Shown piece by piece: positions 1 through 6,286 of a DNA stretch of 14,043 bases. The DNA is taken from positions 1 to 14,043 of the forward strand of contig CAJPNA010000015.1 of NCBI GenBank assembly GCA_905371865.1, given 5' to 3'. Below the pieces are notes generated by a model, which saw only the letters and a list, made by a program, of their open reading frames with translations, ran no database searches and was not told where the DNA came from. The position numbers and the translations under genes were made by a program. Source of the stretch: an uncultured Carnobacterium sp. GTDB taxonomy: Bacteria > Bacillota > Bacilli > Lactobacillales > Aerococcaceae. Every line of letters begins with the position of its first letter. Position 1 is the first letter of the stretch.

Positions 1-12
1 ACAGCGGAGGTG

Positions 13-21
13 TGGTATAAT
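13..21 (+). promoter_or_regulatory. Extended -10 promoter of the helix-turn-helix gene
   Basis: The sequence TGG followed by TATAAT (hexamer at 16-21) is a perfect extended -10 element. Transcription would start near 28, giving a short leader that contains the Shine-Dalgarno AGAGAGG (41-47). Any -35 box would lie left of the window. The promoter should drive the helix-turn-helix gene and the overlapping helicase gene together. Confidence 0.6.
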
Positions 22-54
22 AGTTTTACATTAATCAGAAAGAGAGGTTCTTGC

Positions 55-492
55 ATGAAAGCAGAAACGATTTTAGAAACGCTTCAAATCAGTCGTACAA
101 TGTTGTCCCAACACTGCAGTAAAGGTACAATTCGACGTACTGAAATTGGTGTAAATAGATATGATTATAACGAAAGCGATGTAAAACGATTAAAAGAAAA
201 TCAAAACACTGTGCGTAATGCTCGTACGATTTTATTATTGAAATCATTCGACGAGCGTGAGTCCATCCAAAGTGCTTGTAAAAAACACGGATTTAAAAGC
301 ACATACGTATTCGGAGCAAGCGACATGAAAGCTGCTCTACGTACCGTGGTTGTACAGCACGTTACAACATTAATCATCGACTCGCTTGACGTTTTTGATT
401 CGAAAGAACCAGAGCGACTGCTTGAAATGTGTAGCTGGTCCGGTTGTCGTGTACTTTTATGGAAAGATGGTGAATTCATTGACATCAACTAA
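55..492 (+). CDS. MerR-like HTH protein with a degenerate serine-recombinase-like C-terminal half
   Basis: This gene encodes 145 residues. I chose ATG 55 because AGAGAGG lies 7 nt upstream; a farther upstream in-frame start at 10 overlaps the promoter. Residues 1-45 look like a MerR/IS607-type helix-turn-helix, including the typical NRYDYNESDV segment (wing and following helix). Residues 55-145 follow the order seen in the IS607 TnpA catalytic domain: a strand-helix start (TILLLKSFDERES), a central strand ending LIIDSLDVF where the recombinase has its DRLSRFG-like segment, then an ERLLEMC helix and a VLLW strand. The catalytic Ser and Arg pattern is not visible, so recombinase activity is unlikely and a DNA-binding or regulatory role is inferred. 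Its stop codon lies inside the next gene, so the two are probably translationally coupled, and it may act at the nearby origin. The homology is judged by eye. It could instead be an unrelated small HTH regulator. Confidence 0.75.
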   Translation: MKAETILETLQISRTMLSQHCSKGTIRRTEIGVNRYDYNESDVKRLKENQNTVRNARTILLLKSFDERESIQSACKKHGFKSTYVFGASDMKAALRTVVVQHVTTLIIDSLDVFDSKEPERLLEMCSWSGCRVLLWKDGEFIDIN

Positions 493-2221
493 GCAATTCA
501 AATTCCAATCGAATCAAGAATTTTATAATGCGTTATCAGACGAGATTGAAAAATATCAACGACTTTTGTCTCGCAAGCGTATTGGTACAAATTTGATTAT
601 TGCTTCATTGTTAGCTGTTGGTGAATTCTCCGTATTAAAAACTGGTAGTTCAAAAACATATTTCATTCCAGATTATGACAAGCAAGAATATACATCTGAA
701 TTAGACACGATAATTAATCATGTGTTACGTGTATCTAAACAATATGAATTATATGGATTATTAACATCTAAAGATATTGAACGTATTTTTGAAGTCGAAG
801 TATTAGATGATAGATTAGTAGAAGAAATTGTACTTCCACCATCTCATTTAATTAAATGCAAATCTGGTATTTTTAATTTGAACACAATGTTATATGAAGA
901 TACTACAACGGATAAAAATGGAAAACGATATTTCTTTCCACATACGTACAATTTCGACGTAAAAGCAATCCATGAGATTAAACCAGAATTTATTTCTACT
1001 ATAGAAGCGATTCATGACAGATGGAGTATTAATGACCCAATAAAATTGAAATTTATCAAAACAACTTTGCTATCTTGCTTGTGTGGTTTGGATATTCATA
1101 GACAAATTGTTATTGAAGGTACTGGTGGTAACGGTAAATCTACATTCTTAGATGAATGTAAAGCAATGGCTGGACCCGTTCAGTATTTGGATATCAACTT
1201 ACATGACTATGATACCAACTCAATCTTCGAATTAATTCGACCATATCATAAATTATTAGCTGGTGATGACTTAACAACAAACTGGGTCATGAATGGATTA
1301 GTGACGACACGGTTCAAGCAGCTCGTGATGGGTAAAATCGTATATGTTGACCGTAAGTACAAAGATGCGCTTGCAATCCAACATACTGGGATGCGAATTC
1401 AGTTGACAAACGATTTCATGCGACTCATTGAACGTGGCTCTGCAATTGAAGACCGACTTTTATTTGTACAATGGACAAGCGATAACTTTCGTGAAGTGAA
1501 TACAGACATTGAAGTAGATGAATTGCGTAAGCGTGTAGTGTCTACATTCGGTGCTTCTTTAGATGTATTGGTAAATAGTTCGCTTGAAACCAATTTACAA
1601 TATGAATATTACACAGCTTTAGTTTCTTGGTTACTAGATGGTCAATATCGCTTACCAGTGAAATCTGATTTCGACGAATTCGTAGTCGCTTTTAATGGTG
1701 AATTAAAACAAGCAATGAGCGACTCCGGTGACGTCGTCGATGATTTCATCGCAGATTGTGAATCCGGTGGAGTATTTAAACAACGAGTTGTTCCAGTAAC
1801 ACTGTTGTATTTGAAATATTGTGATTATGTATCCATTCACAATCCGGGTGCAAAACCAATGCGTACACAATTGTTCACTGCAAGATTGAAGCCAATCTTA
1901 AAAGAAAATGGATATGATGTTTTAAATCCATATCGTCAACGATTCACTACAGCACCATTTAGTGAATGTCATATTCGAGAATACAGTGATGGTTTAGACT
2001 TAATGGATTTATCACCAAATGATAAGCGGTATAAAGCTGTTAAGAGTACCATCAACGTATTCAGAAAAAATAATGCGAAAAACTTCTTGGATGGATTTAC
2101 TCCAGATGAGCAAGTTGAAAAGCTAAATGAGTTAGCTGCGTTGAATGGAATGAAAGATACAGAATTGTATTCTTTACCATATAGCGAAATTGAAAAACTG
2201 TATAACGCAACAGAATTATAA
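467..2221 (+). CDS. SF3 (D5/P4-type) replicative helicase, no primase domain
   Basis: This gene encodes about 584 residues from ATG 467. GTG 470 is an equally good start, since GGAAAG at 461-466 touches ATG 467 but is better spaced for 470. Either start overlaps the upstream gene by about 25 nt. The D5_N-like segment includes KSGIFNLNT. Numbered from ATG 467, the SF3 AAA+ core has Walker A GTGGNGKST at 218-226, Walker B LLAGDD ending at D267-D268, the sensor-type QLTND motif near N315, and an arginine-finger candidate in EDRLLF near R330. These fit the phage/plasmid primase-helicase family that unwinds DNA at element origins. The usual N-terminal TOPRIM or prim-pol domain is absent, so primase must come from elsewhere or from the host. 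The iteron-rich region directly downstream is its likely site of action. I am confident of the helicase and less so of the start. Confidence 0.9.
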   Translation: MVNSLTSTKQFKFQSNQEFYNALSDEIEKYQRLLSRKRIGTNLIIASLLAVGEFSVLKTGSSKTYFIPDYDKQEYTSELDTIINHVLRVSKQYELYGLLTSKDIERIFEVEVLDDRLVEEIVLPPSHLIKCKSGIFNLNTMLYEDTTTDKNGKRYFFPHTYNFDVKAIHEIKPEFISTIEAIHDRWSINDPIKLKFIKTTLLSCLCGLDIHRQIVIEGTGGNGKSTFLDECKAMAGPVQYLDINLHDYDTNSIFELIRPYHKLLAGDDLTTNWVMNGLVTTRFKQLVMGKIVYVDRKYKDALAIQHTGMRIQLTNDFMRLIERGSAIEDRLLFVQWTSDNFREVNTDIEVDELRKRVVSTFGASLDVLVNSSLETNLQYEYYTALVSWLLDGQYRLPVKSDFDEFVVAFNGELKQAMSDSGDVVDDFIADCESGGVFKQRVVPVTLLYLKYCDYVSIHNPGAKPMRTQLFTARLKPILKENGYDVLNPYRQRFTTAPFSECHIREYSDGLDLMDLSPNDKRYKAVKSTINVFRKNNAKNFLDGFTPDEQVEKLNELAALNGMKDTELYSLPYSEIEKLYNATEL

Positions 2222-2229
2222 AATTCATG

Positions 2230-2271
2230 GGAATTACGAACATTGAAAAATGAACGTAATTCCTATTTTTT
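2230..2271 (+). terminator. Rho-independent terminator after the helicase gene
   Basis: The stem pairs GGAATTACG (2230-2238) and CATT with AATG and CGTAATTCC (ending 2263), with a small A-A internal loop, a GAAA loop and a T-rich tail. It begins 8 nt after the helicase stop codon. Confidence 0.8.
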
Positions 2272-2492
2272 ATGCTCGAATTTTTCAAAAATGCTCAGAA
2301 ACGTTGATTTAATCACATTCTTGAAAAGTCTGTATACCTGTGCAGAACTGTGCAGAACTCTTAGAAAGTGTGCAGTAAAAGTTAAGAAAAGTTTAAGACG
2401 AGTTCAAAAAGTGTGCAGAACTGTGCAGAACTGTGCAGAACTCCTTGAAATTATGTGAAGAAAGTGCGGTAAAAATGTGAAGAAAATATGAA

Positions 2493-2508
2493 TTTAGGTG
2501 CACCTAAA
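2493..2508. repeat. Perfect 16-bp palindrome in the origin region
   Basis: TTTAGGTGCACCTAAA is perfectly self-complementary with no spacer, as expected for a dimeric regulator's operator. A second small palindrome lies close by: TTTGTGAA at 2560-2567 and TTCACAAA at 2571-2578, separated by 3 bp. Confidence 0.5.
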
Positions 2509-2759
2509 ACACCACTTGTGAACTACTCTCCCAACGGTTTTGGGTACTTTTTGTCGAAGTTTGTGAAATGTTCACAAAGTGGTGGAAAAAAGTTCTGCAC
2601 AGGCAAAGCATGGGTTAGAAACGTTGATTTGACAACAACTTTAAGTCCTTCACAAAAAATTCACATAGTTCTGCACAGGTTCTGCACAGGTTCTGCACAG
2701 GCAGACGACCTTCAACTATCGTTGATATCAAGCTTTTTATAAGACCTCAAAAATTGAAG

Positions 2760-2831
2760 TGTGCAGATGTGCAGAACTATTAGACGTTTTCAATAATCTA
2801 CTTTTACCCTATAGTTCTGCACATCTGCACA
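2760..2831. repeat. 21-bp perfect inverted repeat built from paired iterons
   Basis: The arms at 2760-2780 and 2811-2831 are exact reverse complements around a 30-bp AT-rich spacer. Each arm contains two overlapping iteron cores 8 bp apart. The geometry allows a large cruciform or hairpin at the centre of the putative origin. Confidence 0.75.
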
Positions 2832-2949
2832 GCTTATCTCTTTCTCTTTTTTCACAAAGTAGAAGAAAGAAGATAACACCAACGTTTCTGAGGTGTTGAA
2901 CCTAAGAGTTGTAAACGCTTTCTTACCTGTGCAGAACCTGTGCAGAACC

Positions 2950-2975
2950 TGTGCAGAACTAAAAAGTTCTGCACA
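2950..2975. repeat. 11-bp inverted repeat at the right edge of the iterons
   Basis: The arms at 2950-2960 and 2965-2975 are exact complements with an AAAA loop. The last forward iteron faces the last reverse one, which closes the array. Confidence 0.65.
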
Positions 2976-3005
2976 CCTTGTAGAGTGAAAGTGTTAAAAT
3001 CAGTA

Positions 3006-3050
3006 ATTTACGAACATTTTAAACAACTACTATTGAAAATGTTCGTAAAT
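3006..3050. repeat. 15-bp perfect inverted repeat right of the iterons
   Basis: ATTTACGAACATTTT at 3006-3020 and its exact complement at 3036-3050 flank a 15-bp spacer. There is no T tract after it, so it is more likely a protein-binding site than a terminator. Its core TTACGAACATT also occurs at 2234-2244, in the stem of the helicase terminator. Confidence 0.65.
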
Positions 3051-3141
3051 GAGAAAATCCACATCAACGCTCTATAATGCAACTATCGTGCACTTACATG
3101 CGTTCTGTGAATACAAACAGATAAAATAAGCATAGAATGCT

Positions 3142-3220
3142 CTCAGAAGCTCATATTTTAGCTCTGAGTGATTTTAAATACGTTCTAATGTATTTACATC
3201 CTAGTGACTTAAAATCGCTC
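3142..3220. other. Gene-free stretch with stacked potential hairpins
   Basis: Between the origin repeats and the promoter at 3304 I see no gene. Three stems are possible. CTCAGAAGCT (3142-3151) pairs with AGCTCTGAG (3160-3168) with one bulge. GAGTGATTTTAA (3166-3177) pairs with TTAAAATCGCTC (3209-3220) with one wobble. Inside the second, TAAATAC (3175-3181) pairs with GTATTTA (3190-3196). These stems partly exclude one another. They could be a folded origin, a transfer site or a small RNA; no family is recognised. Confidence 0.4.
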
Positions 3221-3300
3221 TAAGGTGTCTTAAATCGCAAATAAAAGCATGTAATTTTTTCAAAAAGTTTTGCTTTGGGTCTGTACTTAAAATCATTTTG

Positions 3301-3309
3301 TGATATAAT
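3301..3309 (+). promoter_or_regulatory. Extended -10 promoter of the 3343-9019 operon
   Basis: TGA followed by TATAAT (3304-3309) makes a perfect extended -10 element, 33 nt upstream of the first start codon. The -35 region near 3281-3286 is poor, as is usual for extended -10 promoters. Confidence 0.6.
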
Positions 3310-3342
3310 AATAATATCAAGTTAAGAAATGAGGTTTTATAT

Positions 3343-3672
3343 ATGAAAAATTTAAAAGGATTTGCTAAAGTAATGTTTTGGTTGATGGTAGCTACATTTG
3401 TAATTTCTGTAGTGTTACCTTTATTTATGGGAATGATTATTGGAACTATTGCACTGGGAGTACCAACAATGGTGGTTGGAATTGGAACTGTGATTGTATT
3501 CATATTGACATTCTTGATTCCATTAATTTTTTACACTCTTATTACTGGTATTGTTTTCTATGCAATTTACTGGTTCAGTACTACTGAAACTAGAAACGCA
3601 CCAAAAGAAGAAAAGAAAACATTCACACAACGAGTACGTGAAGAACGTGAGTATAAGAGAGACGGTGAGTAG
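3343..3672 (+). CDS. Small membrane protein, three predicted helices
   Basis: This gene encodes 109 residues and starts at ATG 3343 after the Shine-Dalgarno GAGG (3331-3334). Hydrophobic segments span about residues 10-30, 31-57 and 57-78. They are followed by a highly charged cytoplasmic-type tail of about 30 residues rich in Lys, Glu and Arg. There is no signal peptidase site, no cysteine pair and no catalytic motif, and I do not recognise a family. It is the first gene of an operon whose next genes encode a tandem family of soluble proteins. The Shine-Dalgarno site for the next gene lies within its last codons. A role as membrane anchor or partner for those proteins is possible but is only inferred from position. 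Confidence 0.8.
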   Translation: MKNLKGFAKVMFWLMVATFVISVVLPLFMGMIIGTIALGVPTMVVGIGTVIVFILTFLIPLIFYTLITGIVFYAIYWFSTTETRNAPKEEKKTFTQRVREEREYKRDGE

Positions 3673-3673
3673 T

Positions 3674-4171
3674 TTGGTACTAGTTGATAAACCATTTATG
3701 GATGAATTCAAACTATTATTCTTCGAGCGTCTAAATGATGATGTGATGATTGACACATTAGTGTTAGAACATGATGTGAATTTAGAGAATGTACTCTATA
3801 CGTCAATTGATGGAGAGTGGGGTCAACACGGTGTGTTGGTAAGAAATGAGTTGTTGAAATACTTTCCAACTAAGGACGATAATGTCGAGATAGGTTCAAT
3901 CAATATGCGAATCACAAATAATTGGCAACGTAATGTTTTGGATGTGAATTGTAAGATTGACTTCTCATTTAAAGTTGTATTTCCAACAGCAATTGACATG
4001 GAGGATGTGAAATTCATTTACAAAGATGAATTTGGTCGAGAATGTAGTAATGAGATTGGTGGGCGTTACACAAATCTACGTAGAATGGAAACTACATTTG
4101 AAGTGAGAACAGCTGATGAATTAGTGGATGTAACGTTTAGGATTTTTGAACAATTATTAAAAGGGGAATGA
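3674..4171 (+). CDS. Tandem-family paralogue 1, unknown function
   Basis: This gene encodes 165 residues with a TTG start at 3674. An in-frame GTG at 3665 and ATG at 3698 are alternatives. I prefer TTG because it gives exactly 16 residues before the FERL motif, as in the three paralogues (MRRL, MCQL and LKRL at 4177, 4714 and 7317), and because GGTGAG (3664-3669) precedes it as in two of them. The shared family pattern is an N-terminal helix with xxRL, an acidic linker, then VNC followed by a PT/PP-IDMEDVKF-like segment, and a C-terminal amphipathic helix (FEVRTADELVDVTFRIFEQLL). There is no signal peptide, membrane segment or known catalytic motif. Its end is directly followed by the next paralogue with almost no gap. 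It is probably a cytoplasmic binding protein, but the function is not known. Confidence 0.8.
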   Translation: MVLVDKPFMDEFKLLFFERLNDDVMIDTLVLEHDVNLENVLYTSIDGEWGQHGVLVRNELLKYFPTKDDNVEIGSINMRITNNWQRNVLDVNCKIDFSFKVVFPTAIDMEDVKFIYKDEFGRECSNEIGGRYTNLRRMETTFEVRTADELVDVTFRIFEQLLKGE

Positions 4172-4176
4172 ATAGG

Positions 4177-4692
4177 ATGGATTTATTGAGTTATAAAGCT
4201 TCAATGGGAGCATGTGAATATTTCATGAGACGATTGCGAGGTGATGAGCGTCTCATGGATATTATTGAGAAGAATGATGTGGATATCAACAATATCTTGT
4301 ATTTACCAACAGACGATGGAAGACAATCTAAGATTGTTGCTGTTACGAAAAGTTTGGCACGATACTTATTTAGTAATGCTAACTACATACTTTTTGACAT
4401 CGAATTTGATGTTAGAGAGTACACAATAAGAGATAGGCACAATCGAATTACAGGTACAAGACTACATGTAAATTGCTATGCACATTACGATGTGGATATA
4501 GTGAGACCACCACTTATTGATATTGATGATAGGGTGAAATTCAAATGCGGTTTGGGATATTGGAATACTGAGCGAGTGGTTGCTCCATTACGTGAGACAA
4601 ATCAAGCTGAGTTCACTGTGGAGTCGTTGACGGAGCTAGTTTCAGTGATGTTTTCGATTATGCATAAATTACTAGACGAAAATGAGCAATAA
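4177..4692 (+). CDS. Tandem-family paralogue 2, unknown function
   Basis: This gene encodes 171 residues from ATG 4177. ATG 4168 is in frame and overlaps the previous stop codon, but AAGGGG (4161-4166) is better spaced for 4177, and the 16-residue N-terminal alignment supports that start. Family features include EYFMRRLRGDERL near the N terminus, HVNCYAHYDVDIVRPPLIDIDDRVKF in the second half (given here only as the shared landmark), and the closing amphipathic helix VESLTELVSVMFSIMHKLL. The acidic run NDVDINNILY matches the 5' fragment of the disrupted paralogue at 4714. No enzyme motif or membrane segment is visible. It is tightly packed in the operon and probably translationally coupled. 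The family is unidentified. Confidence 0.85.
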   Translation: MDLLSYKASMGACEYFMRRLRGDERLMDIIEKNDVDINNILYLPTDDGRQSKIVAVTKSLARYLFSNANYILFDIEFDVREYTIRDRHNRITGTRLHVNCYAHYDVDIVRPPLIDIDDRVKFKCGLGYWNTERVVAPLRETNQAEFTVESLTELVSVMFSIMHKLLDENEQ

Positions 4693-4713
4693 TTTGTTGA
4701 AAGGTGAGAGTGT

Positions 4714-4839
4714 ATGTATTTATTACAACATACAGATTCGTTGGAAGCACGTGAGGACTTCATGTGTCAATTAAAAGATGATTAACGATTGTTTAAAATT
4801 ATCGAAGATAACGATATTGACATTGATGATGTATTTTAA
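4714..4839 (+). pseudogene. 5' fragment of tandem-family paralogue 3, nonsense codon and IS insertion
   Basis: It begins at ATG 4714 after the Shine-Dalgarno AAAGGTGAG. It reads 23 codons and meets TAA at 4783-4785. The frame then continues as RLFKIIEDNDIDIDDVF before a second TAA at the element boundary. Aligned with paralogue 2, the first stop replaces the Glu of GDERL, so a single G to T change in GAA or GAG would explain it. Homology stops at about 4839, where the TnpB element begins, and resumes after it at about 6287. This fragment cannot make a functional protein by itself. Confidence 0.85.
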
Positions 4840-4850
4840 AGGCTAATTGA

Positions 4851-4880
4851 ATTTGTATACATTTGTTGTCATTTGTATAC
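4851..4880 (+). repeat. Three tandem 10-bp units at the left end of the TnpB element
   Basis: ATTTGTATAC occurs at 4851-4860 and 4871-4880, with the variant ATTTGTTGTC between them. Each outer unit contains the palindrome GTATAC, so they may form part of the subterminal structure of the left end or an operator for the tnpB promoter just downstream. Confidence 0.55.
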
Positions 4881-4885
4881 TTTAG

Positions 4886-4914
4886 TTACAATCATTATTT
4901 GATTATGATATAAT
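4886..4914 (+). promoter_or_regulatory. Promoter of tnpB
   Basis: A -35 box TTACAA (4886-4891), a 17-bp spacer and the extended -10 TGATATAAT (TATAAT at 4909-4914) precede the gene. The element therefore carries its own promoter, which may also drive the downstream part of the interrupted operon. Confidence 0.65.
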
Positions 4915-4940
4915 TGGTTCAGAAAGAAGGTGAAAGTTAA

Positions 4941-6233
4941 ATGAGACAAGTAGAAAGACATTGGATAAAAGAAAGTCATGAGTTATATTCCATTTGTGAT
5001 GAACTAACTTTTAAAGCTAAAAATCTATATAATGCTGGATTGTATCAAATTAGACAATCATTTTTTGAAAGAGAACGAAGTGGCAATAAAGAACATCATA
5101 CAATATCATCGTGGGTTATTATAGAATCCAATTTCAGAAAAGAACAACAGGATGACATGTTAGCATTACCATCGAAAGTATCATCTACTGTATTGAAATC
5201 GTTGGGTAATATAATGAGTTCTTATTATCAGTTATTGAAACGTTTTTACGATAAGTCCAACACAAGTGTTACACGTAAACCAAGCTTACCAAGATATTTA
5301 CATAAAGTTGATGGGAGATATGTGGTGGAGTTCAATAATCAAACGATTTCAAAGAAACGTGGTGAATTTGGTGAAATTATTCTTTGTCCAAAAGATTTGA
5401 ATTTAGTGATTCCAACTAAAGTGGATAAACCTAAATGTGTACGAATTGTACCAAAATTAGAAGCATTTATCATTGAAGTAATTTATGAGATAGAGGAAAC
5501 ACCATTGAAACATACAAATAATTATGCAGCTATTGATTTGGGAGTGGATAATTTAGCTAGTGTAACATTCACGAATGGGGTAAATCCATTGTTAATAAAC
5601 GGGCGAAAAATTAAAAGTATTAACCAAGGGTATAATAGACTTATCGCTAAAGCTCAGTCGAAGTTACCAAAGAAACAAAGAACAAGTAAACACATCCACC
5701 GTCTATGGAGAAATCGTGAAGCTAAATTGCAAAATGAATTGCATAATATTACATCATTTCTCTCACAATATTTTGACGAGATGTGTATTGAGAAAGTTTT
5801 TATTGGTAAAAACACTGATTGGAAAAACAATGTGTCTTTAGGTAAGAAAACAAATCAAAAATTTGTACATATTCCATTTAACACTTTTATTTCACAATTA
5901 AGATATAAATGTCTGCGGTGTGGGATAGAAGTTATTGAACAAGAAGAATCATACACATCTAAAGCTAGTTTCGTGGATAATAATGATATTCCAGTTTATG
6001 GAAAGATTGAGTATAAACCACAATTTTCTGGGAAAAGAATTCATCGTGGATTATATGAAACCAAAGATGGTTTTAGATTAAATGCGGATATTAATGGTTC
6101 TTACAATATTCTAGTAAAAGGACTACAATCAATTGGTAAAACTATTAATAGGAGTAATGTTTCTTATCATACAAGAACATTTAGAAGTTCCAACCATGAG
6201 TCTATCAAAAATTTAATTTTAGATTATATGTAA
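4941..6233 (+). CDS. tnpB: RNA-guided endonuclease TnpB, zinc-finger-less type
   Basis: This gene encodes 430 residues; ATG 4941 follows AGAAGG (4925-4930). RuvC-I is AAIDLGVDN with catalytic Asp199, and RuvC-III is NADINGSYN with Asp383. The canonical RuvC-II Glu is absent: that strand reads VFIGKN with Gly289. A strictly patterned Glu335-Glu336 in EESYTSKASF lies about 46 residues later, which matches the alternative glutamate reported for Fanzors and some TnpBs. Between YTSKASF and RuvC-III, the usual CxxC...CxxC zinc finger is replaced by a FSGKRIHRGLY segment, typical of a widespread subgroup of IS605/IS1341 TnpBs. TnpB proteins use an RNA from the element's right end to cut DNA beside a short target motif, favouring element retention. 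The frame is full length and intact, so it may be active. The gene name is by family. Confidence 0.92.
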   Translation: MRQVERHWIKESHELYSICDELTFKAKNLYNAGLYQIRQSFFERERSGNKEHHTISSWVIIESNFRKEQQDDMLALPSKVSSTVLKSLGNIMSSYYQLLKRFYDKSNTSVTRKPSLPRYLHKVDGRYVVEFNNQTISKKRGEFGEIILCPKDLNLVIPTKVDKPKCVRIVPKLEAFIIEVIYEIEETPLKHTNNYAAIDLGVDNLASVTFTNGVNPLLINGRKIKSINQGYNRLIAKAQSKLPKKQRTSKHIHRLWRNREAKLQNELHNITSFLSQYFDEMCIEKVFIGKNTDWKNNVSLGKKTNQKFVHIPFNTFISQLRYKCLRCGIEVIEQEESYTSKASFVDNNDIPVYGKIEYKPQFSGKRIHRGLYETKDGFRLNADINGSYNILVKGLQSIGKTINRSNVSYHTRTFRSSNHESIKNLILDYM

Positions 6234-6286
6234 ACCTATATCTCACACGAATTGTGAGGGAGGGCGTAGGGGTGTAGTAGGATACC
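6200..6286 (+). ncRNA. Probable right-end guide RNA scaffold of TnpB (omega/reRNA)
   Basis: TnpB guide RNAs usually overlap the end of tnpB and run through the right end, using flanking DNA as guide. Here the region after the stop has two stems. CTCACA (6242-6247) pairs with TGTGAG (6253-6258) around a 5-nt loop, and GGTGT (6271-6275) pairs with ATACC (6282-6286) with one G-U. A G-rich linker lies between them. This is inferred from position and folding; the 5' limit is arbitrary. Confidence 0.5.

Larger units (their letters stand above)
2297..2889. repeat. Second repeat family AGAAACGTTGATTT in the origin
   Basis: AGAAACGTTGATTT is found identically at 2297-2310 and 2617-2630, and its 10-bp core is inverted at 2880-2889 (CAACGTTTCT). 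The copies lie between iteron clusters, so they may be sites for a second protein. ATGTGAAGAAA is also repeated at 2453-2463 and 2475-2485, and TTCACAAAGT at 2571-2580 and 2851-2860. Confidence 0.6.
2338..2976. repeat. Iteron-type repeat region, probable replication origin
   Basis: The 8-mer TGTGCAGA occurs 17 times exactly, ten on the + strand and seven on the - strand. Forward units of the form CTGTGCAGAA start at 2338, 2348, 2411, 2421, 2431, 2759, 2767, 2927, 2938 and 2949. Reverse units TTCTGCACAG start at 2593, 2669, 2680, 2691, 2815, 2823 and 2967. A degenerate copy lies at 2367. Spacing is about one helical turn but varies: 10 bp in the 2338 and 2411 clusters, 11 bp in the 2669 and 2927 clusters, 8 bp in the 2759 and 2815 pairs. 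Such arrays are known as initiator-binding sites of plasmid and phage origins. The position beside an SF3 helicase and the lack of a convincing gene in 2272-3300 support that reading. Which protein binds is not shown by the sequence. Confidence 0.8.

Noticed and set aside
2243..2742. Two open frames of 71 and 84 residues in the origin region
   Set aside because: They are made largely of translated iterons, have no ribosome site and show Cys-rich low-complexity sequence typical of chance frames.
2338..2976. Short direct repeats as a CRISPR array
   Set aside because: The repeats are only about 10 bp, occur in both orientations with 8 to 11 bp steps and have no unique spacers of constant length. 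No cas gene is present.
3006..3050. 15-bp inverted repeat as a transcription terminator
   Set aside because: The stem is AT-rich, the spacer is as long as the arms and no T tract follows; no gene ends here.
3551..3673. Upstream ATG at 3551 as start of paralogue 1
   Set aside because: It would overlap 40 codons of the membrane protein gene in another frame without a ribosome site; the TTG at 3674 aligns exactly with the paralogues.
55..6233. The HTH gene and tnpB as two halves of one IS607 element
   Set aside because: They are over 4 kb apart with a helicase, an origin and other genes between them, and tnpB sits in its own sharply bounded insertion in a different gene.
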